Below, piece after piece: positions 7,844 through 17,381 of a stretch of DNA of 64,000 nt (the first letter of the stretch is position 1; each line of letters opens with the position of its first letter). A program made the position numbers and the translations under genes. Origin of the DNA: Alloalcanivorax xiamenensis (GTDB taxonomy: Bacteria; Pseudomonadota; Gammaproteobacteria; Pseudomonadales; Alcanivoracaceae); NCBI RefSeq assembly GCF_009846745.1, contig NZ_AQPF01000020.1:1-64000 (forward strand). Reading direction: 5' to 3'. Below the pieces are notes generated by a model. That model did not search any database, was not told where the DNA came from, and saw only the letters and a list, made by a program, of their open reading frames with translations.

Positions 7844-10545
7844 GATTCACTCCTGTGATGAAAAGACAAAACTTGTGGAGACTCTGCTCCGGTTAACGGC
7901 GCCACCCCTTCGGGAGTTACCGTGTACTGAAAATCACCGTTGTCATCCGCGGTTACCCGGATACCGGCAATTTTAGCGCCCTCGGCCATGGCGGCGAGGA
8001 CCGACTCGGCAATTTCGGGCAAAAGAGTGCCGTTGAGAATGTGATCGACGTTGCGGGCCCCGCTGTCCACCTCGGTGCAACGGGCCAGAACGGATTCCGC
8101 CAACGCTTCGTCCCATTCAAACAAGGCGCCATGGTTCTCCGCTACCCGCCCCGCGATACGATTCAGCTTCATCTCGATAATACGGATCAGAACATCATCG
8201 CTGATCGGGTAATAAGGGACGACTTTGAGGCGCCCCAGGAAAGCCGGTTTAAAGGCCTTATAAAGGGCGGGTCGCAACAGCTCGTGCAGCGCCTCCGGAT
8301 CCGGCACTTGTTGCGCCTCCTGGTTCAGACAGGATTGCATGATCTGCGAGGAGCCCACATTGGAAGTGAGGATGATCAAGGTGTTGCGAAAATCAATCTC
8401 GCGCCCTTCGGCATCATCCATCACACCTTTATCGAAAACCTGGAAGAACATCTCCAGTACGTCCGGATGCGCTTTTTCCACTTCATCCAGCAACACCACG
8501 CTATAGGGGTTACGGCGCACCGCTTCGGTAAGCACCCCGCCCTCGCCGTACCCGACATAACCAGGCGGAGAGCCCTTGAGGCCGGAAACCGTATGCGCTT
8601 CCTGATACTCGCTCATATTGATGGTGATCAGCTTACGCTCGCCACCATAAAGGATATCGGCCAGTGCCAGCGCGGTTTCGGTTTTACCCACGCCGGAAGG
8701 GCCGACGAACAGAAACACGCCTCTGGGTTTGTTGGGATCTTCCAAACGCGCCGTGGCGGTACGCACCCGTTGCGCGATGGCGTCCAGGGCATGCTGTTGT
8801 CCCGTAACACGCTCGGTCAGCAGGCCCGACAGATTGGAAATGGTCGCGATCTCATCCTTGACCATGCGACCCAGGGGAATCCCGGTCCAGTTGGAAACAA
8901 TCTCCGCCACCACCGATCCATCGGTCTGCAAGGGCACCATGGGCGACTCCCCTTGCACCTCTCTCAGCCGGGATAGCAGTTCGGGAATACCATGATCGGG
9001 ATCGGTCTGATCAGAGGTCGCCGCCTCCCGACCATCCCGGAGCTGCTGGATGTTCTGTACCAACGCCACTTCGCGGTCGAGACGTTCCCGCAGGGTGGCG
9101 ATGCGCTCCTGTGTCTCCGTTCGTCGGCTTTCCAGATCCGACAGACGTTCTCCGTGGGACGCCCCGGCCTGCTCGTCCCGGGACAGAGCCGCGATTTCCT
9201 GCTCCAGACGTTGAAGATACTTGTCGGCGTCCTCGATGGCGGCCGGGGTAGCCCCCTGCCCCAGAGCCACCTTGGCGCAGGCGGTGTCCAATACCGATAC
9301 CGCTTTATCGGGAAGCTGCCGGCCGCTGATATAACGATGGGACAATCTCACCGCCTCGGTAACGGCTTCGTCGAGGATTCGCACGCCGAAATGCTGCTCC
9401 ATCAAGGGAACCATGGCGCGCAACATGGCGGCGGCCAGGTCCTCACCGGGCTCATCCACTTTCACTACCTGGAAACGCCGGGCCAGCGCCGCGTCTTTCT
9501 CGAAGTAGCGCTTGTATTCGCTCCAGGTGGTGGCGGCGATGGTTCGCAGCTCGCCTCGGGCGAGCGCCGGCTTCAGCAGATTGGCGGCATCGTTCTGGCC
9601 GGCCTGACCGCCCGCGCCGATCAGGGTATGGGCTTCATCGATAAAGAGGATGATCGGGTGAGCGCTCTTCTTGACCTCGTCGATAACCGTCTTGAGCCGG
9701 TTCTCGAATTCGCCTTTGACGCTGGCACCGGCTTGCAACAGGCCCATATCAAGCACATGCAGCGCCACGCCTTTCAATGGTTCCGGCACATCGTCCGCGG
9801 CGATCCGCAGCGCCAGTCCTTCCACCACCGCGGTTTTGCCCACTCCGGCCTCACCGGTGAGGATCGGGTTGTTCTGACGCCGGCGCATCAGGATGTCCAC
9901 CAACTGGCGGATTTCCCCGTCACGGCCGATGACCGGGTCAATGGCGCCGTCCCGGGCCCGGTCAGTGAGATTCTGGGTGAACTGATCCAGAGCCGGTGTC
10001 TTGCCAAGCGCCTTGTCCTCGCCTTCCTCGCCACCGGGAGCCTCTTCGGTCAGCGGCGCGTCACGATGACCTTCCTCCGAGCCTTCGGTCATCTTGTCGA
10101 AATCGTGCTTCAACTGGTCCAGATCAAATCGGGTGAACAGCGCGGAACTGCGCTGTGCCAGACGGGACAGGTCCGGCTCGGTCAACAACGCCAACAACAG
10201 GTGTCCGCTGCGAATACGGGTGGTGCCGGAATCCAGCGAGGCCAACAGCCAGGCGTGTTCGAACAGGGACGGTAGATGCGGTGAAAATACCGGGGTGCGT
10301 TGGTTGCCGGTTTTCAGTCTTTCCATTTCCACGCGAAGATCCCGTTCCAGAGCCTCCGGTGCTATGCCGCTGCGGCGAGCCACCAACACCAGATCGCTCC
10401 GGGGGTGCTCCAGCAACGCCACGAAAAGGTGTTCCAGATCGACCTCATAGTGCCCCGCGGCCATGCACAGACTGGCGGCCCTTTCCGCTGCCTGCCGGCA
10501 CCGGTCGTTGAGTTTGCTGATCAGGGTTTTCAGATTAATGCTCAT
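7840..10545 (-). CDS. clpV: T6SS AAA+ ATPase ClpV (TssH)
   Basis: The 901-aa protein is the unfoldase that disassembles contracted TssB/TssC sheaths for recycling. A Clp N-domain covers about residues 1-155. The first AAA+ module has the Walker A GEAGVGKT near residue 230 and the Walker B-like ILFIDEAHT. A coiled-coil middle domain follows (about 410-520). The second AAA+ module has GPSGVGKT near residue 617 and VVLLDEVEKAHPDV. The length matches ClpV rather than ClpB by context and by its N-terminal region. It lies 39 bp downstream of tssG and overlaps the following 116-aa gene by 4 bp. Confidence 0.97.
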   Translation of the reverse strand: MSINLKTLISKLNDRCRQAAERAASLCMAAGHYEVDLEHLFVALLEHPRSDLVLVARRSGIAPEALERDLRVEMERLKTGNQRTPVFSPHLPSLFEHAWLLASLDSGTTRIRSGHLLLALLTEPDLSRLAQRSSALFTRFDLDQLKHDFDKMTEGSEEGHRDAPLTEEAPGGEEGEDKALGKTPALDQFTQNLTDRARDGAIDPVIGRDGEIRQLVDILMRRRQNNPILTGEAGVGKTAVVEGLALRIAADDVPEPLKGVALHVLDMGLLQAGASVKGEFENRLKTVIDEVKKSAHPIILFIDEAHTLIGAGGQAGQNDAANLLKPALARGELRTIAATTWSEYKRYFEKDAALARRFQVVKVDEPGEDLAAAMLRAMVPLMEQHFGVRILDEAVTEAVRLSHRYISGRQLPDKAVSVLDTACAKVALGQGATPAAIEDADKYLQRLEQEIAALSRDEQAGASHGERLSDLESRRTETQERIATLRERLDREVALVQNIQQLRDGREAATSDQTDPDHGIPELLSRLREVQGESPMVPLQTDGSVVAEIVSNWTGIPLGRMVKDEIATISNLSGLLTERVTGQQHALDAIAQRVRTATARLEDPNKPRGVFLFVGPSGVGKTETALALADILYGGERKLITINMSEYQEAHTVSGLKGSPPGYVGYGEGGVLTEAVRRNPYSVVLLDEVEKAHPDVLEMFFQVFDKGVMDDAEGREIDFRNTLIILTSNVGSSQIMQSCLNQEAQQVPDPEALHELLRPALYKAFKPAFLGRLKVVPYYPISDDVLIRIIEMKLNRIAGRVAENHGALFEWDEALAESVLARCTEVDSGARNVDHILNGTLLPEIAESVLAAMAEGAKIAGIRVTADDNGDFQYTVTPEGVAPLTGAESPQVLSFHHRSES

Positions 10546-10584
10546 CGCGCGGCTTACGCTCCTTGCCGGTCATCGTTGCGTCCT

Positions 10585-11679
10585 TCATTGAAGTGTATGG
10601 ATACCGTAGGTGGTATCCGCCCGGATGCCCGCACCCGGGCGGGTGGACAGGAAGCCGTCCCAGCCAAGACGCCCCCCCTGCTCCGGATCGCCCAACTGGC
10701 ACCCACTGATCTCATCCGCTTTCAATACCAGGCGGACTTCATACTCGAGGCTGGCACCGGTCAGCATGGTCAACCACTTTTCCAGAGCCTGGGCGGCCTC
10801 GCCACCAGGCAGAAAGTCATCGAAACCTCCCTTCGCCAGAGGGCCCACCACCAACCGCATCCTGAGATCCCGCTGCCAGACTCGCTCTCCGGCGACGGCG
10901 CTGGTGCCAAGCCGGGCGTTACCCGAACCCAGGCGGGTGCGCTGCTGCTCTGGGATGTCATACCAAGCGCCCACGAACTGCTCCACCTTGATCGGTACCT
11001 GAAAATAATCGGTCAGCAACCGCTGCATCTGCACCGCGGCCACCGGCCGCTGCCCCACGGTGGCCGCGTGGAAGGCCACCGCCTGATCCGGAATCGCTCC
11101 CGGCGCTTCGCCCAAGCGGTCTCGCAGCCCGGTGACGCCCACGCCCGCCAGTGACAGCAGCAATGGCAGGAACCGCTCACGCTGATCCAATTCATACTGA
11201 ATCGCCAGGCGGTATTTCTTCCAGGCCCCGTAATGCAGCGCCACGGCCCGGTTAGTGAAGATATCGAGAAAGGCCCGCGCCGCCCGGTCTCGCTGAAAGA
11301 TCTCCCGTTCATGCAGCCATTCACCATAGTGCCAGGGCAAGGCGCCCTTGACGCCAAGCAGCCCCATGAAACTCGGCGTCAGATGAACCTTTCCGAGCTT
11401 CTCCATGGTCAGGGTGTAATCCACCGCCCCGGGCCGGTCGAGCCGTTCGCCCTCTTCCGACCAGGCTTCCAGCTTTTCAAGCTCACTGGCGGGAAAGCCC
11501 AGGGACAGGCTGCTATCGAAGCGCATGTGGCGGGCCACCGCATCGTCATCCGCACTGCGCGTTTGGCGCTTGAAGAGCTGTTCGATGATCCGCACCGACT
11601 GGAAGAAACCAAAGCGGTGAGGCTCACTGAGCAGCTGCTGGGCTACACCAGCGTCGATTCGCCGCTTCGGGGTGGGCAT
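10585..11679 (-). CDS. tssG: T6SS baseplate protein TssG
   Basis: The 364-aa protein matches TssG (ImpH/VasB), a wedge component of the T6SS baseplate that works with TssE, TssF and TssK. Family signals include RFGFFQSVRIIEQL near the N-terminus, the segment LTPSFMGLLGVKGALPWHYGE (written here only as a landmark, about residues 95-117) and FVGAWYDIPEQQRTRLG near residue 235. The start overlaps the end of tssF by 37 bp, which is usual for this gene pair. It is followed closely by clpV. Length is normal for the family. Confidence 0.95.
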   Translation of the reverse strand: MPTPKRRIDAGVAQQLLSEPHRFGFFQSVRIIEQLFKRQTRSADDDAVARHMRFDSSLSLGFPASELEKLEAWSEEGERLDRPGAVDYTLTMEKLGKVHLTPSFMGLLGVKGALPWHYGEWLHEREIFQRDRAARAFLDIFTNRAVALHYGAWKKYRLAIQYELDQRERFLPLLLSLAGVGVTGLRDRLGEAPGAIPDQAVAFHAATVGQRPVAAVQMQRLLTDYFQVPIKVEQFVGAWYDIPEQQRTRLGSGNARLGTSAVAGERVWQRDLRMRLVVGPLAKGGFDDFLPGGEAAQALEKWLTMLTGASLEYEVRLVLKADEISGCQLGDPEQGGRLGWDGFLSTRPGAGIRADTTYGIHTLQ

Positions 11680-13478
11680 TGAATCAGTACCTCATTGCTT
11701 TGACGGGAAACAATATTCAATTGAGTAAAGCTGTTGGCATGGACATAGAGACCGAAAAAACGGTCCAGGGCGGCCACGAAAGCCGACAGCCCGGTGCCGA
11801 CGAAACTGCTTTCATCGATGGTCAAATTGATTTCCACCCCTCTTGCCACCGCGGCAAAAGGCCGGCCCGGCAACCAGCTGGTGACGGGACGGTGCTGCAC
11901 CTCCACCAACCCCTCAATCTGGCGCCGCGCTACCGCGGCCGAAGATAAGTCATACAGCGAGAGCATCTCTTTCAGTGCCGGCAGACCGCTGCCGGTGATC
12001 GACAGGTGATTGAGGGACAAATGGGAAATCAGCCGCCAATGCGCGTTTCTGCCGCCCGTGAATCGGCGTGGACGAGTGGGCTTGCGCAACATCGTGATGC
12101 TTTTGACCGAGGTATCGGTCTCCATGGTCAGGTCACCGCCGCTGACGCCGTAAGCCAGATGGCTGGGCAGATCCCGATTGGTACAGGTGAGGTCCAGCCC
12201 CACCACGTCCGTTTTCGGCACCGCCGGGTTGAAGCGCAAGTCCACAAAGGTGATCTCGGTTTCGTAGCCAGGGCTCTGCTCCGCCAATTCCTCATCCCGT
12301 CTGGCCATCCAGTACAGCCCGTCCCCTCCGGCATCCTCACCATGATGCAATGAGTAGAATGGCCGGAACGTCTGAATGTCCTCGCCCAATGGTGTTTGCC
12401 TGACCCGCTTCACCGTATCAATGGAGTAAATTTCGTGAGCGAAGGCATTGCGGGCATCGGCGACCACCGGATAGCTGGCCTGGCGCTCATGCACATGGAC
12501 CGGTTCGCCCCGCTGGCGGAACAGATTGACAACCGGCGAACATCCGAGAAGCACATTGTCCCTGGTGAGCCCTTCAAGCAACTGCTGCTGCTCACCGTCG
12601 GTATGTGGCGCGTTCAAGGCGAAATGCACGGTAAAGCTGCCGGATGCCATGGCCGAGAGTGACTTTATATCAAGATCGAAGAAGCCGAACTTCTCCGGAA
12701 ACGCGAACAACTCAGTCAGCAGACGGTAGGCTGGGTGGGATCGGCTCGGGTAGTCGATCAGGGATTCCTCGTCGTCGAACCCGACCTGCTGTATTGGTGT
12801 CTGGTCCAACGCCAGCCACCGTCCGCTGTCATCCGGTTCCACGTAGGTGGCGCCGATACCGTAAGCCAGCGCGTCGCGCAGTACGGCGCAAAAAGACGGC
12901 TCACCGTCGGTGAACAGTCTTACCGTGTCCACGCCCAACGTGGCGAACGACAGCTGCGTGGAGGCCAGCTCGAATCTCAGAGAGAGCTGCGCCTGCCCGG
13001 CGCCAACGCCTCCCATCGCCATCGGGGCCCGCATCACCGGACGGTAGGTCGCCTCGGTCAGCACGATCGGCACCAGCGTCACGTCATAGGCGGTGCGAAA
13101 CCGGCAGTTCACACCTCTTACCGGTCGTGATCGCAGTGCCGTGCCTCGCGGAATCCGCAGTGGCTCGCTGAGCGTGGATAAAGCATTGCCCATGTCAAAG
13201 CGGGCAATCGAGCAAGACGGGAATGGACGCAGGTAATGCGGATATAACACTTCCAGAAGCGCATCGGTGAACTCCGGAAAATCGTCATCAAGCTTTTTCG
13301 AGATGCGCGCGCTCAATAGTGCGAACGACTCAATCAGCCGCTCCACATGGGGATCTTCGCTAACGTCCGCTGACAACAGCAGGCGGCTGGCGATCTTGGG
13401 GTAGCGCTCGGCGAACTCCTTGCCATAGCGGCGCAGGAAGCCGAGTTCCCGTTCGTAGTACGGCAGCAAATCACGCAT
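11643..13478 (-). CDS. tssF: T6SS baseplate protein TssF
   Basis: The 611-aa protein is TssF (ImpG/VasA), the main wedge protein of the T6SS baseplate. It begins MRDLLPYYERELGFLRRYG, a near-diagnostic start for the family, followed by RYPKIASRL and DPHVERLIESFALL. Length and order after tssE are typical. The start codon lies 2 bp after the tssE stop, and the end overlaps tssG by 37 bp. TssF and TssG together form the heterotrimer that binds TssK and TssE. Confidence 0.97.
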   Translation of the reverse strand: MRDLLPYYERELGFLRRYGKEFAERYPKIASRLLLSADVSEDPHVERLIESFALLSARISKKLDDDFPEFTDALLEVLYPHYLRPFPSCSIARFDMGNALSTLSEPLRIPRGTALRSRPVRGVNCRFRTAYDVTLVPIVLTEATYRPVMRAPMAMGGVGAGQAQLSLRFELASTQLSFATLGVDTVRLFTDGEPSFCAVLRDALAYGIGATYVEPDDSGRWLALDQTPIQQVGFDDEESLIDYPSRSHPAYRLLTELFAFPEKFGFFDLDIKSLSAMASGSFTVHFALNAPHTDGEQQQLLEGLTRDNVLLGCSPVVNLFRQRGEPVHVHERQASYPVVADARNAFAHEIYSIDTVKRVRQTPLGEDIQTFRPFYSLHHGEDAGGDGLYWMARRDEELAEQSPGYETEITFVDLRFNPAVPKTDVVGLDLTCTNRDLPSHLAYGVSGGDLTMETDTSVKSITMLRKPTRPRRFTGGRNAHWRLISHLSLNHLSITGSGLPALKEMLSLYDLSSAAVARRQIEGLVEVQHRPVTSWLPGRPFAAVARGVEINLTIDESSFVGTGLSAFVAALDRFFGLYVHANSFTQLNIVSRQSNEVLIQCPPRSGESTLV

Positions 13479-13480
13479 GT

Positions 13481-13990
13481 TCAGGATGCCCTGGCGTTAC
13501 GGCGGAGCCCGCTTACCGAGTACTGCAGCGTGGAGGGCTGAAGCATCGCGTCAAAGCTCACCGGCTCCCGCGCTGGACGAATATCCAGCAACGCGTGAAT
13601 AGTAAAATGCAGTCCACCACCTGGCGCATTGCCTTCGTCCAGGCTGACGGTGACATCGTGCAGTCGGGGTTCGTGGCGGGAAATCGCATCCTCCAGGGAC
13701 CGGCAAATCAACGCACGGTCATAGGCGTTCACCAGGCTCATGGCGGAAAAATCCCGCAGCCCGTAGACCATCAGGGATTTTCGGCATTGTGGAAAAGCCT
13801 CGAACAGCGTTTCCGACAAGGCCATGCGGCTATTCAGCAGACCTTCCAGGTCTCTGGCCACGGTTTCCTTGTATTGCCCCAAGGAAGAGGCTTTAAAGAT
13901 ATTCTGGTCGCCCGGCTGCTTCGGTGCATCATCAAACAGCTTGTCGAGCAGACTGGGCTCAAGTCCTTTATCCCATCGTTTCACGCTCAT
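13481..13990 (-). CDS. tssE: T6SS baseplate protein TssE (gp25-like)
   Basis: The 169-aa protein is TssE, the gp25-like baseplate component that links the wedges to the sheath. The gp25 core is seen in YKETVARDLEGLLNSRMAL, YGLRDFSAMSLVN and the final region with LQYSVSGLRRN. It is preceded by an intrinsic terminator-like hairpin that separates it from hcp, so its expression depends on read-through or an internal promoter. It is followed after 2 bp by tssF. Confidence 0.95.
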   Translation of the reverse strand: MSVKRWDKGLEPSLLDKLFDDAPKQPGDQNIFKASSLGQYKETVARDLEGLLNSRMALSETLFEAFPQCRKSLMVYGLRDFSAMSLVNAYDRALICRSLEDAISRHEPRLHDVTVSLDEGNAPGGGLHFTIHALLDIRPAREPVSFDAMLQPSTLQYSVSGLRRNARAS

Positions 13991-14073
13991 CCCCTTTTTC
14001 GCCCTGACTTCATGACATTATCGGGATTGCGCCAGTCTCACCGCCCATTCCCTGGTTCGGTGCGGACAAAAGT

Positions 14074-14101
14074 GCGATGGCGCCCGACCGGGCGCCATCG
14101 C
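14074..14101 (-). terminator. Hairpin terminator/attenuator just downstream of hcp
   Basis: A perfect 12-bp inverted repeat (arm GCGATGGCGCCC, loop of 4 nt) lies 7 bp past the hcp stop codon. Read on the minus strand it is followed by ACTTTTGTCC, a short T-run. It looks like a partial intrinsic terminator that lets hcp be made in excess over the downstream baseplate genes. It could also act as a 3' stabilising stem. Confidence 0.7.
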
Positions 14102-14107
14102 CGCTCA

Positions 14108-14599
14108 TCAGAATTGAGGAGCGTTTTTGTTGAGGTTCCACTGGCCCATGGTCTTGCCGCCAATGCCACCTTCCGGTTTCTGCTGGTTGTAAGTCCAGCG
14201 GATCGCGGCGAAGCTGAGCAGCACGACTTCCTGAGGCATGCCATCTTCACCGATGGTGGTGGTCACCCGGTGTACAAGAACGTTCTTGAGTTCGATCTTG
14301 TAGTAGTTGATGGCGTTGCCGTCTTTGTCGGCACGCATGAAATCGATCTCGGCCTTGGCGAAAGTGGTCCCGTTGGAGCACGCCTGGCTCAGCACGGTGC
14401 TGGACAGGTCAATGGACTTCACCACTTCGATCGGGCCAAAGCTAACCCGTTCCGCGGTCTGACCACCAGAACTGGAAGCGGTAGGAGCGCGCGGTTGCAG
14501 GACATCCTGCGAAAACGATTGAATCTCGATCCATCCTGGATGTTTATCGTCACTGGATTCGCCTTTAATGGAATCGATGTTTAAGAATGCATGTTGCAT
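14108..14599 (-). CDS. hcp: T6SS tube protein Hcp (TssD)
   Basis: The 163-aa protein is Hcp, whose hexameric rings stack to form the expelled inner tube. Family features include FLNIDSIKGESSD at the N-terminus, GWIEIQSFSQDVLQPR and the C-terminal LSFAAIRWTYNQQ. A good ribosome site (AAGGAAC, 5 nt before ATG) precedes the start. The gene sits alone between a 123-bp leader after tssC and a strong hairpin before tssE, which fits the need for large amounts of Hcp. It has no C-terminal effector extension. Confidence 0.97.
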   Translation of the reverse strand: MQHAFLNIDSIKGESSDDKHPGWIEIQSFSQDVLQPRAPTASSSGGQTAERVSFGPIEVVKSIDLSSTVLSQACSNGTTFAKAEIDFMRADKDGNAINYYKIELKNVLVHRVTTTIGEDGMPQEVVLLSFAAIRWTYNQQKPEGGIGGKTMGQWNLNKNAPQF

Positions 14600-14722
14600 G
14601 TCAAGTTCCTTCCTTCATGCGGTCTAGACGACGCCATGCCGCCCATCTTTGTTGCCCCTTCTTTGGCAACGGTTTAATCGGTCCGGCAGCGACACCCCGC
14701 CACGCCGAACCCCGTAAAATCG

Positions 14723-16213
14723 CTATGACTTTTTAGCGGAAGCCGGGAGCTCCGCCACCAGCCGCAGCGATACAGACAGTTCATCAAGCTGAAAATGCGG
14801 CCTGATGAACGCGACTGCCCTGTAGGAACCCGGCTTGCCGGGCACTTCCGAGACCTGGATGGATGCTTCGCGCAGCGGATACTGGGCTTTGGCTTCCTGA
14901 GTGGCGTTGTCGTCAAGGAGCACGTACTGGGAAATCCAGCGGTTAAGAAATTCTTCCACATTGCCCGCGGAGGCGAAGCTGCCGATCTTCTCTCTCATCA
15001 TCGCCTTGAGATAGTGGGCGATGCGGGAGACGGCGAACATGTATTGAAGCTGCGCGGAAAGAATGGCGTTGGCATTGGCGGCGTCGGTGTTGTACTTCTT
15101 GGGCTTCTGCGCCGACTGGGCGCCGAAGAACGCGGCATAGTCCGTGTTCTTGCAATGCACCAGCGGGATAAACCCGAGATCGCTCAATTCCTTCTCGCGG
15201 CGATCGGTAATCGCCACTTCAGTGGGGCACTTGAGCGCCACCTCGCCATCATCGGTACGGAAAGTATGGGTTGGCAGGTCCTCAACCAGACCGCCCCCTT
15301 CAACGCCACGAATGGCGGCGCACCAGCCGAAGTCCTCGAATGCGGCGGTGAGTCGGGCGGCCATGGCGTAGGCGGTGTTACACCACAGATACTTGCCGTG
15401 GTCCGCCCCGTCCACCTCCTCCACGAAGTTGAAGCCTTCGACGGTGGTGCCATCTTTCGGATTGTAGGGCAAACGGCCGAGGAACCGCGGCAGCGTCAAC
15501 CCCACGTAACGACTGTCTTCCCCATCACGGAAAGAGCGCCACTTGGCGTATTCCACGGTGTCGAACACTTTGGCGAGATCGCGAGGTTTGCCAAGATCGG
15601 TGAAGCTCTCCAATCCCAGCATGTCTTCCGAGGCGGCGGTGATGAACGGCGCATGGGCAGCCGCGGCCACGTGGGACATCTGCTCCACGAAGTACATGTC
15701 CTGAGGTTGCCGGCCAATGGCGTAATCACCGATCAGGGTTCCGAACGGGGCGCCCCCGAAGGTGCCGAATTCCTCTTCATAGACTTTCTTGAACAGCGCG
15801 CTTTGATCGAAATCGATGGCGGAGTTGAAGTCCCGGATCAGATCCTGCTTCTTGGCGTTGAACGCCTTGATCTTCATCATCGAACCGGTGGAGGTATGCT
15901 CGCAAAGATAGTGCAGGCCGCGCCATGTGCTCTCCAGGTCCTGGAATTCCGGAGCGTGCATCACGGCGCTCAATTGTTCGGAAATCAGACGGTCCAGCTC
16001 GGCGATTCGCGCATCCAGGGTCATATTGAGGTTGTCCGACACCACCACGGTGCCTTCCATTACCTCTTTCGCCAGTTCGGAGATAATATCCTTGGCCCGG
16101 CGATGCTCCTCATCGGATTTCGCCACCCGGCTCTCTTCGACGATCTGGTCGAGAAGGCCCTCGGTCTCGGTTACCGTTCCCGCCTCGTTGGCGCTTGCCA
16201 CCTCTTTGCCCAT
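14723..16213 (-). CDS. tssC: T6SS contractile sheath large subunit TssC
   Basis: The protein (496 aa from the chosen start) is TssC (VipB/ImpC), which pairs with TssB to build the contractile sheath. Family signals include FQDLESTWRGLHYLCEH, LIGDYAIGR and NPKDGTTVEGFNFVEEVDG, and a C-terminus with PGSYRAVAFIRPHFQ. Two upstream in-frame starts (16222 GTG, 16219 ATG) exist. The ATG at 16213 is preferred because AGGAG lies 8 nt upstream. The start nearly abuts the tssB stop at 16219, so coupling is likely. Confidence 0.97.
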   Translation of the reverse strand: MGKEVASANEAGTVTETEGLLDQIVEESRVAKSDEEHRRAKDIISELAKEVMEGTVVVSDNLNMTLDARIAELDRLISEQLSAVMHAPEFQDLESTWRGLHYLCEHTSTGSMMKIKAFNAKKQDLIRDFNSAIDFDQSALFKKVYEEEFGTFGGAPFGTLIGDYAIGRQPQDMYFVEQMSHVAAAAHAPFITAASEDMLGLESFTDLGKPRDLAKVFDTVEYAKWRSFRDGEDSRYVGLTLPRFLGRLPYNPKDGTTVEGFNFVEEVDGADHGKYLWCNTAYAMAARLTAAFEDFGWCAAIRGVEGGGLVEDLPTHTFRTDDGEVALKCPTEVAITDRREKELSDLGFIPLVHCKNTDYAAFFGAQSAQKPKKYNTDAANANAILSAQLQYMFAVSRIAHYLKAMMREKIGSFASAGNVEEFLNRWISQYVLLDDNATQEAKAQYPLREASIQVSEVPGKPGSYRAVAFIRPHFQLDELSVSLRLVAELPASAKKS

Positions 16214-16218
16214 GGTCA

Positions 16219-16734
16219 TCACTCCTGATCGTCGTCGGCACCGCTATCTTCTCGCAGCGCCTTGAGTTGCTCGGTGTTTTTCAGCACGTCGGAAAGCAGA
16301 TCTTCCAGCTTTTCGTTGCCGATCAGTTTATTGCGCAGGTCCGCCAGTTTCGTGCGTGATTCCAACAGGCGGCGCAGTGGCTCCACCTGTTCAACCACCG
16401 CTTCGGGACGGAAGTCCTCCATGGACTTGAACTTCAATTCGACCCCGAACTCGCCGCCCTCTTCGGTCAGCTTGTTCGGCACCCGGTACACCGCCCGAGG
16501 CGTCATGCCTTCCATTACTTCGTCAAAGTTATCCATATCCACATTGACGAATTTGCGGTCCTTTACCTTCGGCTGTGGCTCTTCCGGGTTGCCACTGAAG
16601 TCGCCTAGTACACCAACGACAAAGGGCAGTTCCTTCTGTTCTATGGCATCGCCCTTCTCCACGTCATAGGTGAGCTGTACTCGCGGTGGACGTACCTTCT
16701 GAAGACGTTTTTGAGTGCTATCCTTCTTGGACAT
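16219..16734 (-). CDS. tssB: T6SS contractile sheath small subunit TssB
   Basis: The 171-aa protein is TssB (VipA/ImpB), the small sheath subunit. It contains the family segments RVQLTYDVEKGD, PFVVGVLGDFSG and FDEVMEGMTPRAVYRVPN. The start at 16734 is chosen because AGGAG stands 8 nt upstream and the protein then begins MSKKDSTQKRLQKVRPPR, the normal N-terminus. An in-frame start 13 codons earlier would overlap the upstream lipoprotein gene and lacks support. It is followed immediately by tssC. Confidence 0.97.
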   Translation of the reverse strand: MSKKDSTQKRLQKVRPPRVQLTYDVEKGDAIEQKELPFVVGVLGDFSGNPEEPQPKVKDRKFVNVDMDNFDEVMEGMTPRAVYRVPNKLTEEGGEFGVELKFKSMEDFRPEAVVEQVEPLRRLLESRTKLADLRNKLIGNEKLEDLLSDVLKNTEQLKALREDSGADDDQE

Positions 16735-16769
16735 GGAGCTATCTCCTGGCTGAATCGACGGGGCGGGAC

Positions 16770-17381
16770 TCAATCACCGCCAATACCACTGAACGGATCG
16801 TTGGCACTGCGTTTGCTGACCGTGGTGCTTGTCTTCGGCGGCGCGCTGACACGGGGTTTCGGGCGCGGCGCGGGACGACTGACACGGGCACTGCGGTTAT
16901 CGTCCTCGTCGTCAACCACCGGCTCCTCGCCAATAGCGGTTTTCAATGTCTCCGCCAGCGCCCGCGCTTCGCGACGCGCGGTTTCGGATCCCAATGCGTC
17001 CCGCTCACCGAGTCGCTGCAGCGACTGGCTGGCGATGCGCAAACCACTCAGGGTCAGGATGCCTTCCGCGATAAGATCGCGGGCGTCCCGCTGCAGGGCT
17101 TCTTCAGCGGCAACAATGGCGTGGGCGTAGTTATTACGGTCAAACTGAATCTGGGCGATACGGACCCAGGGCTCCTTGCGAGTCGGGTCGGCTTTGGCGG
17201 CATTGGCGAACGACATCAAGGCGGCGTCCACTTTCTCGTTGCTCAGCGCGCCTTCCGCGCGCCCCATCTGCTCGCCGTATTCCGCGGACTTACGACCGGA
17301 CATCATGCTGCAAGCGCTCAGCGTGGCGAGCATGACCGCTACCGTGACAAGACGTATTAGGCGTTCCCTGTTCAATACCAT
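16770..17381 (-). CDS. TPR-containing T6SS-associated lipoprotein
   Basis: The 203-aa protein begins with a lipoprotein signal peptide (LVTVAVMLATLSAC, lipobox LSAC, Cys about residue 24). It then has TPR-like helices (about 40-110, with NEKVDAALMSFANAAKADPT and NYAHAIVAAEEALQRD) and a Pro/Arg/Ser-rich tail. It is the first gene of the tssBC-hcp-tssEFG-clpV operon. Similar TPR lipoproteins head T6SS clusters in Burkholderia, where names such as TagM are used, but I do not assign a symbol. It probably acts at the outer membrane or periplasm next to the TssJLM complex, which is inference. Confidence 0.82.
   Translation of the reverse strand: MVLNRERLIRLVTVAVMLATLSACSMMSGRKSAEYGEQMGRAEGALSNEKVDAALMSFANAAKADPTRKEPWVRIAQIQFDRNNYAHAIVAAEEALQRDARDLIAEGILTLSGLRIASQSLQRLGERDALGSETARREARALAETLKTAIGEEPVVDDEDDNRSARVSRPAPRPKPRVSAPPKTSTTVSKRSANDPFSGIGGD

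Noticed and set aside
8992..10275. Plus-strand open frame of 427 codons opposite clpV
   Set aside because: clpV is certain from its Walker motifs, and this frame has a His/Gln-rich product without domains, typical of an antisense shadow.
14795..16228. Plus-strand open frame of 477 codons opposite tssC
   Set aside because: It is the shadow of a GC-rich, well-supported tssC gene on the other strand and its translation shows no known domain.
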